64,000 nt of DNA from Membranipora membranacea (taxonomy: Eukaryota; Bryozoa; Gymnolaemata; Cheilostomatida; Membraniporidae): positions 12,464,001-12,528,000 of the forward strand of contig OU612065.1 of assembly GCA_914767715.1 (NCBI GenBank). The letters run 5' to 3'. Both the position numbers and the translations under genes were made by a program. This document shows, one piece after another, positions 52,982 to 64,000 of the stretch; positions within the stretch are counted from its first letter, which is position 1, and each line of letters begins with the position of its first letter. Under the pieces are notes generated by a model that made no database searches, was not told the origin of the DNA, and saw only the letters and a program-made list of their open reading frames with translations.

Positions 52982-53631
52982 AATCAGTTGACTTGTTTGA
53001 AACGTAGAAGATGAGTTAATCAATGTGTTTCACCATTCCTGCGTATCCACAAAAAACAGCTATTAGTCCATGATTGTCACCTGGGTAATGATTGACCACC
53101 CACATATTCTATTAGTTTTTATGGCAAGTGGTTACAATTTAGCTTATACAAAAGAGCTCATTATAGCAATTATTATGTTTATCTACACCTGCCTTACGCT
53201 TGCATAATACTATTTTTTATTTGATAAATTTTTGAATAAATATAATCTTTAGACAACGGTTATCAATCATGATATCAAATCATCAGCAAATTCTACAAAT
53301 ATTCAGAAAATGAGTGCAATCTTTTTTAAATGCCGATTAAAAGTAATGAAAATCTTAGCGATTTTGCTGCGACTGTCCCAGTTTTGTGGGGAGTATAATG
53401 ATAAAACTCATACCTTTTGGTGGATACACAGCCTTCTGCAGTTTGAGAGTCCCAAAGTTACAACATGTAGATATGTCCCACCCTGTCATTACAATGATTC
53501 AATAGCTATTCTGCGCATGTCTTATATAGCCAAGATTAATATTAGACAAAAATGGAAAGACAACTTCAAGTAATCAGTGACATTGTTCCTTTTTGACATA
53601 AAAATTGGAGTTATATCACAGCCACTGCTTT
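52982..53631. other. Spacer between two minus-strand genes
   Basis: Promoter region of the ADAMTSL gene and 3' UTR of the unidentified upstream gene. No exon is recognised; a plus-strand open frame at 53310-53573 has no family features. Confidence 0.5.
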
Positions 53632-56600
53632 CTATATATATCTCTTCAATCTGAGGTTGGCATAATTGCTTCTCAGGTTGCACCTGCTTGCTATGAGAAC
53701 CTTATTTCGATCATCATATCTCTTCACATAGCTGCTTGAATCAAAGTTTGCGGGATGAACAGTTCTTGCAGTTCTTATATCCGGAGGTATATCTTTGGCT
53801 TGTAGAACATATCTATAACCGTCAGTATTCACCTACAGGCAGCAAGCACAACATTGAAATCTGTCTGTCTATTTAGTGGAATGAATTCTTCATATTATAG
53901 GGCCTGTCAAAGTTCGAAATTAAGATTATTTCCTAGACCTAAGCGGCATAAGCAAACAAGTCTATGAGATAATGAAAAACTGTCCTGAAAACCTCTGATC
54001 ACAATCAAGTTCAAAGTGTTCACAGTTGAAATACAATTTGGTATACTGTCACAACGTCATTCATCTTATGAATGCAAACCTATACAATCGATATTTCGGT
54101 TGTGATAATTCTTGGAACAACATTTGTTATTTTCTTATGTATGTAGCCTGGGCAGGCTGTCGTGTCGGGGGTGTCCAGCCTGCCCAGACTAGGTTGCATG
54201 ATCACAAAAAAAACGGACCTCTGTGACAGTGCTTCGCATGAAAGTCATATCTGTATTAGCCTGCGTATCACATCCCTCCTCAGGTAGTGGGCTCAATGTA
54301 CTAAAACTTGTCTTAGGTGTCATAGAACCGCCACTGAGGCTATAAGTCCTTGCGCTGTAGTTTGAGGGAGTGTTTAGATGAACCATGTGGCCAATCGGAG
54401 AGAATGTTCTATGCGACCTAAAACAGCAGGAGTACAAGATCCCATTTTTACATTTTTTATGACTAGCCAAAGCGCAGGCAGCTAACATCAGGAAAATCAG
54501 GTCATTAGGTTTTGAGCACTGCATTGTCCACTCTAGAGTATATAATAACTCTATGGGTAGGAGTAAGAGTTTTTACGTCTAGACTACGTTAACTTTTTAG
54601 ATGGCAGTTTGAGTATTATCACTTACCGCCCTGGCCTGGTATTTTGCATATCAAACTCATCCTCTATGTCCAGTGAAGTCATCCGTCTTGATCTCACGTG
54701 TCTCACTTGTCTGATTAACTGATTGATGGCAGCAAAGCTCATTATTGGATACGCTGGGCATTTGGTGAGGATGATAGAGCGTGTCTTCATGTACATTTGC
54801 TGCCTGATGTGAGGAGCATCAAGGTATAGCAAAATATTGCCATTAAAATGGCATGAAAATAATCAGTGTAAATGGTGCAATGTGGTTACTTGTTAAAATG
54901 TTGTTATTATATGATTATTTTGAAAAAGTCCTCCAAGAGAACATACTGTGTACTCATCATTTCTTGAGAGGATTTTTTTTATCACTTCAATTCATTATTG
55001 CATAAAAAAAATCCCTTTTGAAAAAATACCAAGATCCAATATCTCCAAGCCTGAAGCCTCAATAATGGTTTTATAATAAACAAGTTTTGATGCCATAGAT
55101 GATAACATGATTATGTTTACCATTTGAACCCCTGAATCATGTGATAAGCTATGATAAATTTTTGCTCACCTGTATTCTTCCATGTAGTATGATGGTTTTT
55201 GACTATGCCTAAACTTTTTATTGAAATTAGTACCACCAGTTGACTCTGCAGCCATACTTGTAGACAGTGCTCCTGCTGCCGAATCACGTGAGAGGTTACG
55301 AGATAATGACCGAACCGTCTTGCCCTCTAACAATGACAACGCTTCTTTTTCTGACTAAATTGAAAGAGTGAGTCTTCGTTTAAAAAGCTAAGTAATAATT
55401 GTGCTTAGTGTGTCTCAAAACAAGAGTACGTTATAATAAGTCACAACAACTTCCAAGATGTTAAGAAAAGTCCACATATTGGTGGCCAAGGCAACTTTAT
55501 CTGCACTTTCTATACCTTGTGTTACCTGATTGGAGAATTCAGAGCTTTGTGTAACTTCACTCTCAGCACTTTGTCTGGACACTCTGACAGGTGCCACAGA
55601 AGTTGGCCTACCACGGGTTTTAGCGCCAGCCATTGATGCCGTGGATATATTTTGTTGTACTGTTGGAGTGACTTTTACACCGGAGACATCCATGAAAGGG
55701 CATCTTTCGTGATATGAATCCCATTCACAGATATTCCAACCTCCGAAATAGCCCTGACAACATATGTACCAAAATAAAACTTGGCCATAATATATTTATA
55801 TATTGCTGTAGAAAACAGTCCTGTGTTTGGTAAAAGTGGAATTTAAAGGTGGAATTTACAACCAACTAACAGCTTGACGTTCGCTTTTCTATTCATTCTC
55901 TGCTAAGTCATGAGAATTAAAGATAGTTAAACATCCTCCGGATCTTTGGCTCCCTTGCAATACATAAATTAACATGTTGCATATTCCCCAACCCACCCAA
56001 TAATTGCCAATCCTGGTTGTTCCTCTACCAAAGGGTCCGCCTCTCACTAGTGGTACTCTACTAAAGGTAGCCTGATTTTGGTAGTCAACACAATCATAAT
56101 CATTGCAAATCCACAAGTTGTGAAATAAAATATATCTAGCACCAAATGACCTATTGCTTATGTGTTCCAGTCATAGAGTTATTATACATATATAATATAT
56201 ATTAGTATATAATAACTCTATGGTTCCAGTTCTCAGGCATAAGAGGGCATCAATAATTCAAGTAACAGGGATACTTGCTTTACTTGAGCCATTGGTGTAT
56301 AAGGTTTGTGAATGTAGTTCTTATGTCTCGAATAATCATATGAGGGTACTTTGCTCACTTGGGCTTTAATTGACATAACAGTATGTGAAATAGACCCTAT
56401 AAATTGTGAGTTGTGCCCTTTTTGTCAGGGAGAAGATGATACATGATAAATTCGTTTGGTTGATAAATACTCAAGAGTATATACATAAAGGAGAAAATTT
56501 CCACCATTGAAATCAAGCTAAAATTAGCTAAATTTGAGACTAACTAACCTCTCCTCACCTTATATAGACTTCCATCTATGCTAAACTAACATCGAGCTAA

Positions 56601-57303
56601 TGTTTACTCTAGGGTAATTACCAATGAGGCCGTTTTCTGATGATCTAAATTTTCAGCAGCTTCCACTTAAAAACTGTACAATGAACAGTGATTATCCTCG
56701 GAATTTAACCCGTGCTGTGTACAGTAACATTCAGGTCCACAACCAAGTTTGTTCTTTTTCCCACCTGAACAAACCTAGCATGTCAGGACAGGCTAGGACA
56801 AACCTCTCCCTCTGGTTTTGGCACACTGAACCTTTTGGAGGTATAACAGTCTGGGCTCTTAGTCATGTACTTAACTTGACAAAACTTTCAAAATATAATT
56901 GATAATTGTTCACACCGCACAGATGAAATCAACCTTTATGACTCACATTACATGTTTCCAGCATGTGTTTCATGACAAGGGAATCACGGTCATATTCACA
57001 TAGCGTCTCAAACAGTCGGAGATCCTCAGCAAGTGAGAATTTGAAGTTGTTGAGGTCACAGACTTCTGTATCATTTGGCTCTCGAATACCATCTCTGGCC
57101 AAAATAGTGGTGTTCTGCTGCTCAGATGTTGCAAACAAGGTATGTTTCGAGTGATGAGAGAGGCAAGGCTTGAACAGACATGGTATTTCTGATGGCTTGA
57201 TTGACAGAAAAGTATTTTTAATATTTTCTGAGCAGTGTATTGCACAGTGAGTCTTGTCCTGATGATCAACCATTGCTCGTCCTTTTGGATTCCTGAATAA
57301 TAG
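53632..57303 (-). CDS. Unidentified multi-exon gene, 3' part
   Basis: Six minus-strand exons join in phase: 57303 (or 57292)-56947, 55753-55526, 55354-55170, 54803-54627, 54417-54219, 53832-53632, giving about 449 residues and a stop. I do not recognise the family. Exon 1 is Cys/His-containing (THCAIHC, IPCLFKPC) and ends in an acidic helix-like stretch, LAEDLRLFETLCEYDRDSLV; exon 2 starts GYFGGWNICEWDSYHERCPF; exons 3-5 are Ser/Thr/Arg-rich with a hydrophobic patch CPAYPIMSFAAINQLIRQV; the last exon is basic. No signal peptide or membrane span is seen. The donor after 54219 (GTCCGT) is weak. No in-frame ATG precedes exon 1, so 5' exons are missing and should lie between 57304 and the Pur-alpha gene, or the gene overlaps it. 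Confidence 0.6.
54149..54186. repeat. Hairpin with perfect 11-bp GC-rich arms
   Basis: TGGGCAGGCTG (54149-54159) pairs with CAGCCTGCCCA (54176-54186), directly beyond the weak donor of the unidentified gene's exon 54417-54219. It may be related to the CTAGCCT hairpins at 8306 and 57835. Confidence 0.65.
56164..56230. mobile_element. 51-bp hairpin element with 8-bp target-site duplication (hAT-like MITE)
   Basis: The 51-bp body 56172-56222 starts CATAGAGTTATTATAC and ends with its inverse (two-base indel). It is flanked on both sides, without a gap, by GTTCCAGT (56164-56171 and 56223-56230). A perfect 8-bp duplication next to short inverted ends is the mark of hAT-type transposition. The right-arm sequence recurs at 54538-54555. 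It lies in the intron between exons 57303-56947 and 55753-55526. Confidence 0.8.
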
Positions 57304-57440
57304 CTGAATATCAACATGAAATATAAATTTGATGCACAATGAGCTTGGCTTTACCTGCTACACAATTCAACTGGTTTGTATGCCAACAATGAGAGCCTAG
57401 TTTGTGAAATGGGACAGTACTCAGTGGCCTACCCAAAACA

Positions 57441-57652
57441 CACTCTGATAAACTAGAAGCAGTCCAAAACAGAGCCACAATGATAAATAACAGACCATGC
57501 TACAAAGGAGTTATTGATGCCACAAGGACATCAGCCCACATCAGAGATATGGAGTGAAAACTGCTGAAGGGAGAAGAGAAATTCTTCGACTAGACTTGTT
57601 TAGGCCCAGGGCCATACCTACATACACTTTAAAGAGGTGGCCACCGAATTGA
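57441..57652 (+). mobile_element. Decayed non-LTR reverse transcriptase fragment
   Basis: Plus-strand translation gives HSDKLEAVQNRATMINN, then TSAHIRDME and, after a stop and a frame change, GRREILRLDLF and IPTYTLKRW. This is the LEAVQRRA ... LGW ... ERR pattern from the C-terminal part of LINE reverse transcriptases. It carries at least one frameshift and is dead. It differs from the 3183-4232 copy. Confidence 0.75.
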
Positions 57653-57834
57653 TCTTTCTTTCTTTATTATCTCTCCTCAATGCACCAGACCTGAAATCAC
57701 AATCAGCGCAATATATATACGGCACACTACAACGTAGCCGAACGAATATCCGTCAGAATGAACTTCATCATCCGGCACTGTAGTACTAGCTAGTAGCTGG
57801 CCTTCCTGAATCCTGAATGTCCAGAGCCAGGGCA

Positions 57835-58028
57835 GGCCTAGCCTGTCTTGACAAGCTTTGTTGAGTGGGTGGGGGAACAACCCACACAACAACAACCCCC
57901 CCCCCCCTCCGCTCAACAACAAAGCGTGTCAAGACAGGCTAGGCCCATGGGACTTACATGCCTTTCTTTACTTTACCAATGTCCAGTATCAACACTGGAA
58001 ATTGGCAAAGTAAAGGCATGTAAGTCCC
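57835..58028. repeat. Two adjoining inverted repeats
   Basis: First: GGCCTAGCCTGTCTTGACA (from 57835) pairs with TGTCAAGACAGGCTAGGCC (ending 57945), around a G-run and an ACA-rich loop with a C-run. Second: GGGACTTACATGCC (from 57949) pairs with GGCATGTAAGTCCC (ending 58028). Part of the first arm, TAGCCTGTCTTGACAAG, also occurs at 43508-43524, so it belongs to a dispersed family. Confidence 0.8.
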
Positions 58029-58333
58029 GGGCCCATGGCTAGGGGGTAGGCCCATCTGATTGAGTCCGATAGAATATATATAGTGCTGAGTAGAGTACTG
58101 AAGCATAGATAGATATAATTAGTTAGATTAGATATATAGATGTATATATAAATATAATAAAATTAAAAATATGGGCATGGTGATGGTGATCATGATGGCA
58201 TGGCATGGTGATGAAGATGATGATGGATGATGATTATATTTATATAGCTGATATGGAATGAAGCACAGACTCATGTTTATGCCACGTTGCTGAAACCTTC
58301 TGCTATAACTATCGACTAACCTTCAAGTATTAC

Positions 58334-58369
58334 GTTAGTTAGTTATAAAAGGTTAGTTAGTTATAAAAG
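58334..58369. repeat. 18-bp tandem duplication
   Basis: GTTAGTTAGTTATAAAAG occurs twice in a row, without mismatch, upstream of Pur-alpha. Confidence 0.85.
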
Positions 58370-58818
58370 GTATAAAATCTGACTGGTTATAGCGTTGCTG
58401 TCTGCTCTATCATGCCATCAATGTTAAACAAATATATACTCTTTAAAAACCACAAATTGTCAAAACACAACAAGATAATAATTTTTTGAAAAGGGCCATA
58501 TATTTTGGAAATTATTTCTTTACCCTATCTAAGTTATTTTATTTCAAAATTAATTGGACCAGAATGAACATTGACATTTTCTTACAAAATCCCATGCTCT
58601 TACAGCCTCGATATGGCCAGCACCGGTGATAGATTGGTTAGAGGTTGCATGACATTTATCGGGATAAATACCACATTCCGAAAGATACTACGCATAAAGC
58701 AGGTCTAACTACAGTGCAAGCAAGAAGAGCCAGGTGGGAAAGCCGCAAGATCTTGAAGGAAGAAGCTGTTTCAGCAGCGTTTGGAAAGTGAAGGAAGGGA
58801 AAACAAGGGTAGTGAAAG

Positions 58819-61800
58819 ATGTCTGGGGTTGAAGGAGAGAACCTGGGAGCACAGGATAATGTGCAGGGTGAGTGACAATCAAGCATTAAAGTGGCATACC
58901 CATATAATAACCCTTGAAGTAGTTGTTTTAGTGAGTGAATACAACACACACACACTCCCCTTGATTCTGTACTGATAGACTCGAAGTCCATGGCTGGGCT
59001 GCCATCCATCTTTGATATAAAATATAAATAGCCCATCAATAGTATGTGCATAACATCAGTTGCAGTGCATTCAGTTCACCACTCTTGCTTCACAAACAAG
59101 CAGTCATGCATAGCTATCAGTATCAGTTGTGAGTTCAGTCAGGTGTGATTAAATCAATGAATATATATATGAAATGACACCACCTTACTTACAACAGTAA
59201 ATCCATCCAGAATTTCTCTGAGAATATGAATGAGTGTATGGACTAAATTTATGTGTCTATCTATTGCTTGTCAAACTAGGAAGCTAGGTACAGCGTGCAG
59301 TGCCGCATGCATAGTTATCATAATTATGCATTGGGCTCCACATCACATAAATAAGATATTTGATACCAAAACAATGTAGTTCAAAAACATTTTATGCAAT
59401 AGCCTATTTCATGCAGGAGATCATGAACAGATTCAACAGCCTCTACATTCTAATGCTGTTGGAATAAGTCTTCCATCCGCGCCAATTTATGTTATGATCA
59501 AGATAAAACACTACTGAGAGACTAAAATTGTTATTAAAATGATTTGTATCTGCAACAGACTTTTATTTCAAATTGATGTTGCATTATAATCATTTAAGCG
59601 AACAGTTTTTGATCTCCATCAGATGTAGTTTCCTCGGTTGGCTAATTCCACATCATGATACGTATGCATTTCAGAGGACAAATTTGCTGCATAGTAATCA
59701 TCTTACACAATTGAAACCTACTTTAATTGAACCCTTGGATGATTGGTCTATTTTTCGCATCAAGATGATAACGCAGCTTCTTTCTCCTTTTGAAAAATTG
59801 CAGATGGTGGTGTGTAGGTGTATTTCATAGCGATCATGATACCAGTCTTGGACCCATCATCAGAGTTGTGATAAGTCTTTAACTTAATTGAAGCGCAGAT
59901 GTTGCCATACTCACCCTATAAATATGTATATTTATATAATGTCTACATGTATATGATGTTTACTCTGCATGTAGAACTGAATGGAGGTAGTCATGATGCA
60001 TCACCTCTATCACCAGGAGCAGCAAGTATTGGTTCAGACCAACAGGGTAAATTTTGGTCCATAGTCCTTATGTGTGAAATGTTATTGGGTTGGGCATGGA
60101 GCGGTATTTGTTTTCGCTTGCAAAGTTATCTTCTCTATCTAATCTTATCATAGGAATCTATCTATCCTAGCAAACTAAAACAATATTCAGTATATGTAGC
60201 TCAGATACCTTTTTTTGTACGCTGAACATTAATAATTTCCTGGCTTCTACCTCAATAGCAGCACCGAAAGATTTTCAGGATGTCACCTAATATCATTCCT
60301 TGGCTCCAGTCCTACTTATGCATCATGGTTTCTATTTCTCGCGAATAACTCTATGTGGATTTAATTATGTCTGGGCATGTCAGTCATTATAGATTATAGA
60401 TATTTTCATTGGTGTGCATCTCATTTTGACAGGTAGAATCATGATCCTGATTTTGTATGTAAAATGACCTTCAGAAGGAAGAAAGGCAGTAGTCAAAGAT
60501 CTTGTATTTTGGACAGATTAGTGGATGATCTGATATATGTGCTAACCGTGTGTGTTTTCCTTTCACCAAATTTAGGCGAGCAAGAATTGGACAGCAAAAT
60601 GCTGCAGATTCAGTCAAAAAGATTCTATCTTGATGTGAAGCAAAACAGAAGAGGAAGGTTTATCAAGATTGCTGAGGTGAGCCGGTGTGTCAAATGATGA
60701 GTGCATCACTGACAATATCTTACCATTGGGTTGTCCTAATATATAATATTTACTCAAGGAGTTTGAAAAAGGAGTGGATACGGCCTCTCATTTCAAATTG
60801 TTGTTTGTCTTCACTGGTAATTGTCCTCTCTTTATCAGCAAAGGTTTTTCATGACCACAGCCAATCAGAGCAGAGACTGCAGAGAGTGACTTCCTGCCAA
60901 AAAGAAGTACAACTTGAGTTGCTGTAATAATTTTGATGAACTGTCCAATCAGCAAGAGCATAGTTGTGAAATCCCATTTATCAAGATGGGTTCTACTGCC
61001 AATTTCCTAAAGTGTTTGAACCTCTTGAAAAGAAACTAAACTAAGTAGCAGAGAGATATGGATAGCACTTGGGTATAGTCCATGTTTCAAACTATAGTCT
61101 AGTTTTACCTGGGACTTCAAAGCCCTCTGCTACTCATATGAGAAGGGAAAGTTTCACTGCAGACATGGCCATAAATTTGCCTCATAATTTGGTAATCAAT
61201 GGCAGTTTTCATCAGTCAAACGTGGTATGTTATGCCTCCCATTGTCACTTAGGTGTTAGAAGGGCTTATTTATGTACTCACGTGGTTTTTAAATGGGGCT
61301 GGAACATTGTTGATTGTTCCAGCCCCCAGCACCCTCGGGTGTATACCTCTCCTTTCACTACTTTTATCTGGTCTAAGTTCCTCACATGGTTTTTAAATGG
61401 TGAATGAATGATTTATTTTCAGTCTCTCTATCCCCCATCAAACATTTGCATTGGAATTATAATTCAATACCCTGCAAAAGTGGTTACTATATTACTAGCT
61501 ATGTCTCATCTACACTTGTGGTGATTTACATTATGATATATTGTCTCTGGGTGTCTGAATAAACCATTGAGTAAACATGTCAAATATTTTAATAATTTTC
61601 AACTGGAGACAGACATATAAAAAGACTGAGGACTTAAATGAATTTTAATGAAGGGACCATATTAGTACAACCCTTGGAAACAGCCTTGTTAAGTCACAGG
61701 CTACATTTCGTTTCCACTCCCTCTCTGTAACTCCCTGATTTACTATTTACATATTATATGGTTGTATCTTCTTCAGTATAGAAACCTGAAAGATAATTGT

Positions 61801-63742
61801 CAACAAAGGAGTTACTTATGCCTTGCAACAAGTATTGCGCCACTTCAATAAAAATACATTGGAAATAAATCATCATATTGACACTTACCTATGTTGTCCA
61901 TAAACTAGCATCAAAAAATTTAAAAAAATAGGATCACCATTAACCAAGCTGTTGTCCCGTGTAATGTGCTAATTATATTTATATGGAGTCTAAATTGTTT
62001 TGTGTAATTCATGGTTTGCTGTATGCTGAACTAGATACCCCATATAGGGACACCCCTGTGCTTCATACTTAAAAAGGCTCACAACATGATCATGCAGCAA
62101 ATTTAGCTAACTTCATGCAAATGAGGCTGTCGGATAGTTTTAAGCCTATAGACAGTTTTCTGAGCTCCAATTTAGGCCTCAATAGGAAAAACGTGCTGAA
62201 AAGAGGGTTATCTTGAAAACCGCTTATAATAGGATAAAAACTATGTTTGATTCAGAATCTGCAACATTGAAAACTCATATGGACATAGTTTGGGAAATAA
62301 TTTTTGTATTTGGATAGTCAATTATAGCATTTTCTGCCTGTTTTGCGGACAATTTGGCAGAATTTTTTACGAGTTTTGTCACTAAAATTGAGATTTATCA
62401 ACATTCAAGCCTCCAATGATTTGGAAACCCTGTCTCACAGGGTTTTCAATGGTGCAGACTCTGAATCAAAAATCATTTTTATTCTAACATAAGCGGTTTT
62501 CAAGATAACCCTCTTTCAGCAGGTTTTTCCTATGCGGTGTGGGTTAAAAGTACCAAACTGGAGAGATGACAACTCCAAATTGAGGCATAAATAAGAGCTC
62601 TGAAAACTGTCTATTGGAATGATGTTCATATGAATATTTGTAAGCTCTTAAATTTACACTACTTCACTAGGCTGCTGGGACAGAATCAAATACAAATGAT
62701 GATCAGTGTTATGAGGATAATTGAAAAACCTTACTGTTATGGTTGGAGAAAGTCACGGATCATTTTTAAAAGAAAACAATGTCCATGTATTATTCTCTAA
62801 TAGCAAAACAGATTGCTCCCTCTGCACATTGTCAGCAGTCTGATTGATTGGTTTCAGGTGGGTGCAGGAGGAAGAAAGAGCAGATTGCTCTTGTCGATGT
62901 CGAACTCAGCAGAGTTCAGGGACCATCTCATTGAGTTTCAAGAGTTCTATGAGTCACTTGGTAAGTTTGACCAAGGAGTTGTCTTTAACTCCTTGGTTTG
63001 ACGTATGTCGTTAGCAACTGATACTAACATACACATATCAAAATTGTGCAGTATAGGATTATAGAACTATGTGATGAATTTGCAGGCCCACCTAACCCAG
63101 ACAATGTTCCAGAAGATGGTAAGCTGAAAAGCTCTCACATTGCTGGTGGCACAAGGCGTTACTACCTTGATCTGAAGGAGAACCAGAGAGGAAGATTCCT
63201 TAGAGTATCACAGACTCAAACCAGAGGAGGTCCTAGATCACAGATCGCCATTCCAGCACAGGGCATGGATGAGTTCAAGGAAACCCTATCTGGCCTCCTT
63301 GATGTCTACGGTACCGACGATCATGGTATGTGTTGTATTGCCTATGCCTTTCGGTAAAGATGTTGAGTGAGGAAAAAATAAATTTCGTGCATCGTAATAC
63401 TCATTTATATACCCTCGAAAGGCTCTGTGTCAAGATCTATTCATGTATCGAAATTGTTATCAAGTCATAATGACGCAATGTAAATTATTCTCAAGGTAAC
63501 GTGACTGTCTCTTAATTATCTTGAAAAGAATCTGATGGTAGAATGAAAATGTATTTGTTTCCACTTCCAGAAGCAGGGGTTTTCAAGCAAAGCCATAACT
63601 GTACCCATCTCATAATGAACAATTTTATTTTATAGAAACCTCTGTAGAACTACCAGAGAGTAAATCAATGAGGGTAGAAAACAAAATGTTCTATTTTGAT
63701 ATCGGGCAGAATAACCGCGGTACCTACATGAGGATCTCAGAG
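58819..63742 (+). CDS. PURA: Pur-alpha type single-stranded DNA/RNA-binding protein (3' end outside window)
   Basis: Purine-rich-element binding protein acting in transcription and mRNA transport. Exons 58819-58867, 59975-60046, 60576-60676, 62858-62960, 63086-63325, 63636-63742 give 224 residues, all in phase, with a donor GTAAGA at the end. PUR repeat [21 protein letters not shown], then [15 protein letters not shown]. Repeat [22 protein letters not shown], then [11 protein letters not shown]. Repeat III, cut by the window: [20 protein letters not shown]. Human PURA/PURB coding regions are intronless, whereas this gene has at least five introns. The N-terminus ([12 protein letters not shown]...) is short and lacks the Gly runs of human PURA. 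PURB/PURG cannot be excluded. Confidence 0.93.
61277..61400. repeat. 20-bp direct repeats bracketing a perfect 12-bp hairpin
   Basis: CTCACGTGGTTTTTAAATGG (61277-61296) and CTCACATGGTTTTTAAATGG (61381-61400) are 19 of 20 identical. Just after the first copy, GGGGCTGGAACA (61295-61306) pairs with TGTTCCAGCCCC (61315-61326). It lies in the large Pur-alpha intron 60677-62857. Confidence 0.75.
62148..62614. mobile_element. 467-bp fold-back element with long inverted arms
   Basis: The left end ATAGACAGTTTTCTGAGCTC and the right end GAGCTCTGAAAACTGTCTAT are inverted copies. A second pair of long matching blocks lies inside, for example GAGGGTTATCTTGAAAACCG (from about 62203) against its complement near 62490-62512, and GATTCAGAATCTGC against GCAGACTCTGAATC. 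The right arm has about 50 extra bases. It has no coding capacity, so it is a non-autonomous element. The target duplication is unclear. It lies in the last part of a Pur-alpha intron. Confidence 0.8.
62971..62996. repeat. CCAAGGAGTT hairpin next to a splice donor
   Basis: CCAAGGAGTT (62971-62980), six-base loop, AACTCCTTGG (62987-62996). The hairpin starts 10 bp downstream of the Pur-alpha exon-4 boundary at 62960. Confidence 0.7.
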
Positions 63743-64000
63743 GTAAGATGACTTTCACAGATACATCGTTGGTTACACCTTTGGCTGTCCTCGGAATTGA
63801 GGGTGTTTCTCATGATGTACTTTCAATCTGCATCGGTAAATCTCGATAAAGAGGACGCCTGGTAAAACACTTGTTTGTATATAGTCTAGCCAAATGACAG
63901 CAGTCAACTATAGATCTCCTCATGCACCATATTGCTTCCATCTGGTTAATATAATTGTCCAGGTGTTGCTTTGGAGATTCAGCACTTCCCATCATACTGC

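Larger units (their letters stand above)
57304..58818. other. Repeat-rich stretch between the unidentified gene and Pur-alpha
   Basis: Contains a decayed reverse-transcriptase fragment (57441-57652), two adjoining inverted repeats (57835-58028), an AT-rich and GATGATGG-rich low-complexity patch (58060-58260), and an 18-bp tandem duplication. 5' exons of the minus-strand gene should be here but I cannot recognise them. Confidence 0.55.

Noticed and set aside
58656-59051. 131-codon minus-strand frame overlapping the start of Pur-alpha
   Set aside because: Overlaps the first Pur-alpha exon, has no recognisable features and does not connect to the unidentified minus-strand gene.
1-64000. tRNA, rRNA, CRISPR or bacterial operon features
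   Set aside because: Nothing of this kind was seen by eye; the split genes and splice sites show a eukaryotic nuclear locus. A covariance-model scan was not possible here.

Overview
The window is nuclear DNA from an invertebrate animal. Genes are split into many short exons with GT-AG introns, mostly 150-1700 bp, in AT-rich sequence. Gene content is metazoan: an LRP1-type endocytic receptor, the motile-cilium protein CCDC40, a TASK-type K2P channel, a GPI-anchored Ly6/uPAR protein, FRA10AC1, the exosome subunit CSL4/EXOSC1, an ADAMTS-like extracellular protein and Pur-alpha. The gene set looks bilaterian, but the phylum cannot be read from the sequence alone. All exon models below were built by hand from splice signals, reading phase and family knowledge; none has transcript support. 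Layout: 150-10633 (+) 3' part of an LRP1-like receptor, with a non-LTR retrotransposon copy in one intron; 12024-24314 (+) CCDC40, complete, 23 exons, with an X-box-like motif just before the ATG; 24315-28242 a 3.9 kb stretch without recognisable exons; 28243-31174 (+) TASK-type K2P channel, two exons split inside the GYG filter codon; 32174-33950 (+) small Ly6/uPAR GPI protein; 34748-35925 (-) short leucine-rich-repeat protein, tail to tail with Ly6; 37413-41283 (-) FRA10AC1, head to head with EXOSC1 (42530-46404, +); 46950-52981 (-) an ADAMTSL5-like secreted protein, tail to tail with EXOSC1; 53632-57303 (-) 3' part of a gene I could not identify; 58819 to beyond the last exon at 63742 (+) a Pur-alpha gene that runs out of the window. 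The genes belong to unrelated processes (endocytosis, dynein-arm assembly, K+ leak, RNA processing and decay, extracellular matrix, nucleic-acid binding), so there is no operon-like system. The most unusual gene is the ADAMTSL5-like one. My model has a signal peptide, ADAMTS-type Cys-rich and spacer modules, a run of degenerate AEA...KLLxTYxIxV repeats and a C-terminal netrin (NTR) domain, but no thrombospondin type-1 repeat. Non-coding parts hold many small fold-back elements. Two have features of transposon insertions: a 51-bp hairpin with perfect 8-bp flanking duplications, and a 120-bp near-perfect hairpin with 11-bp imperfect flanking repeats. A third is a 467-bp element with long inverted arms.
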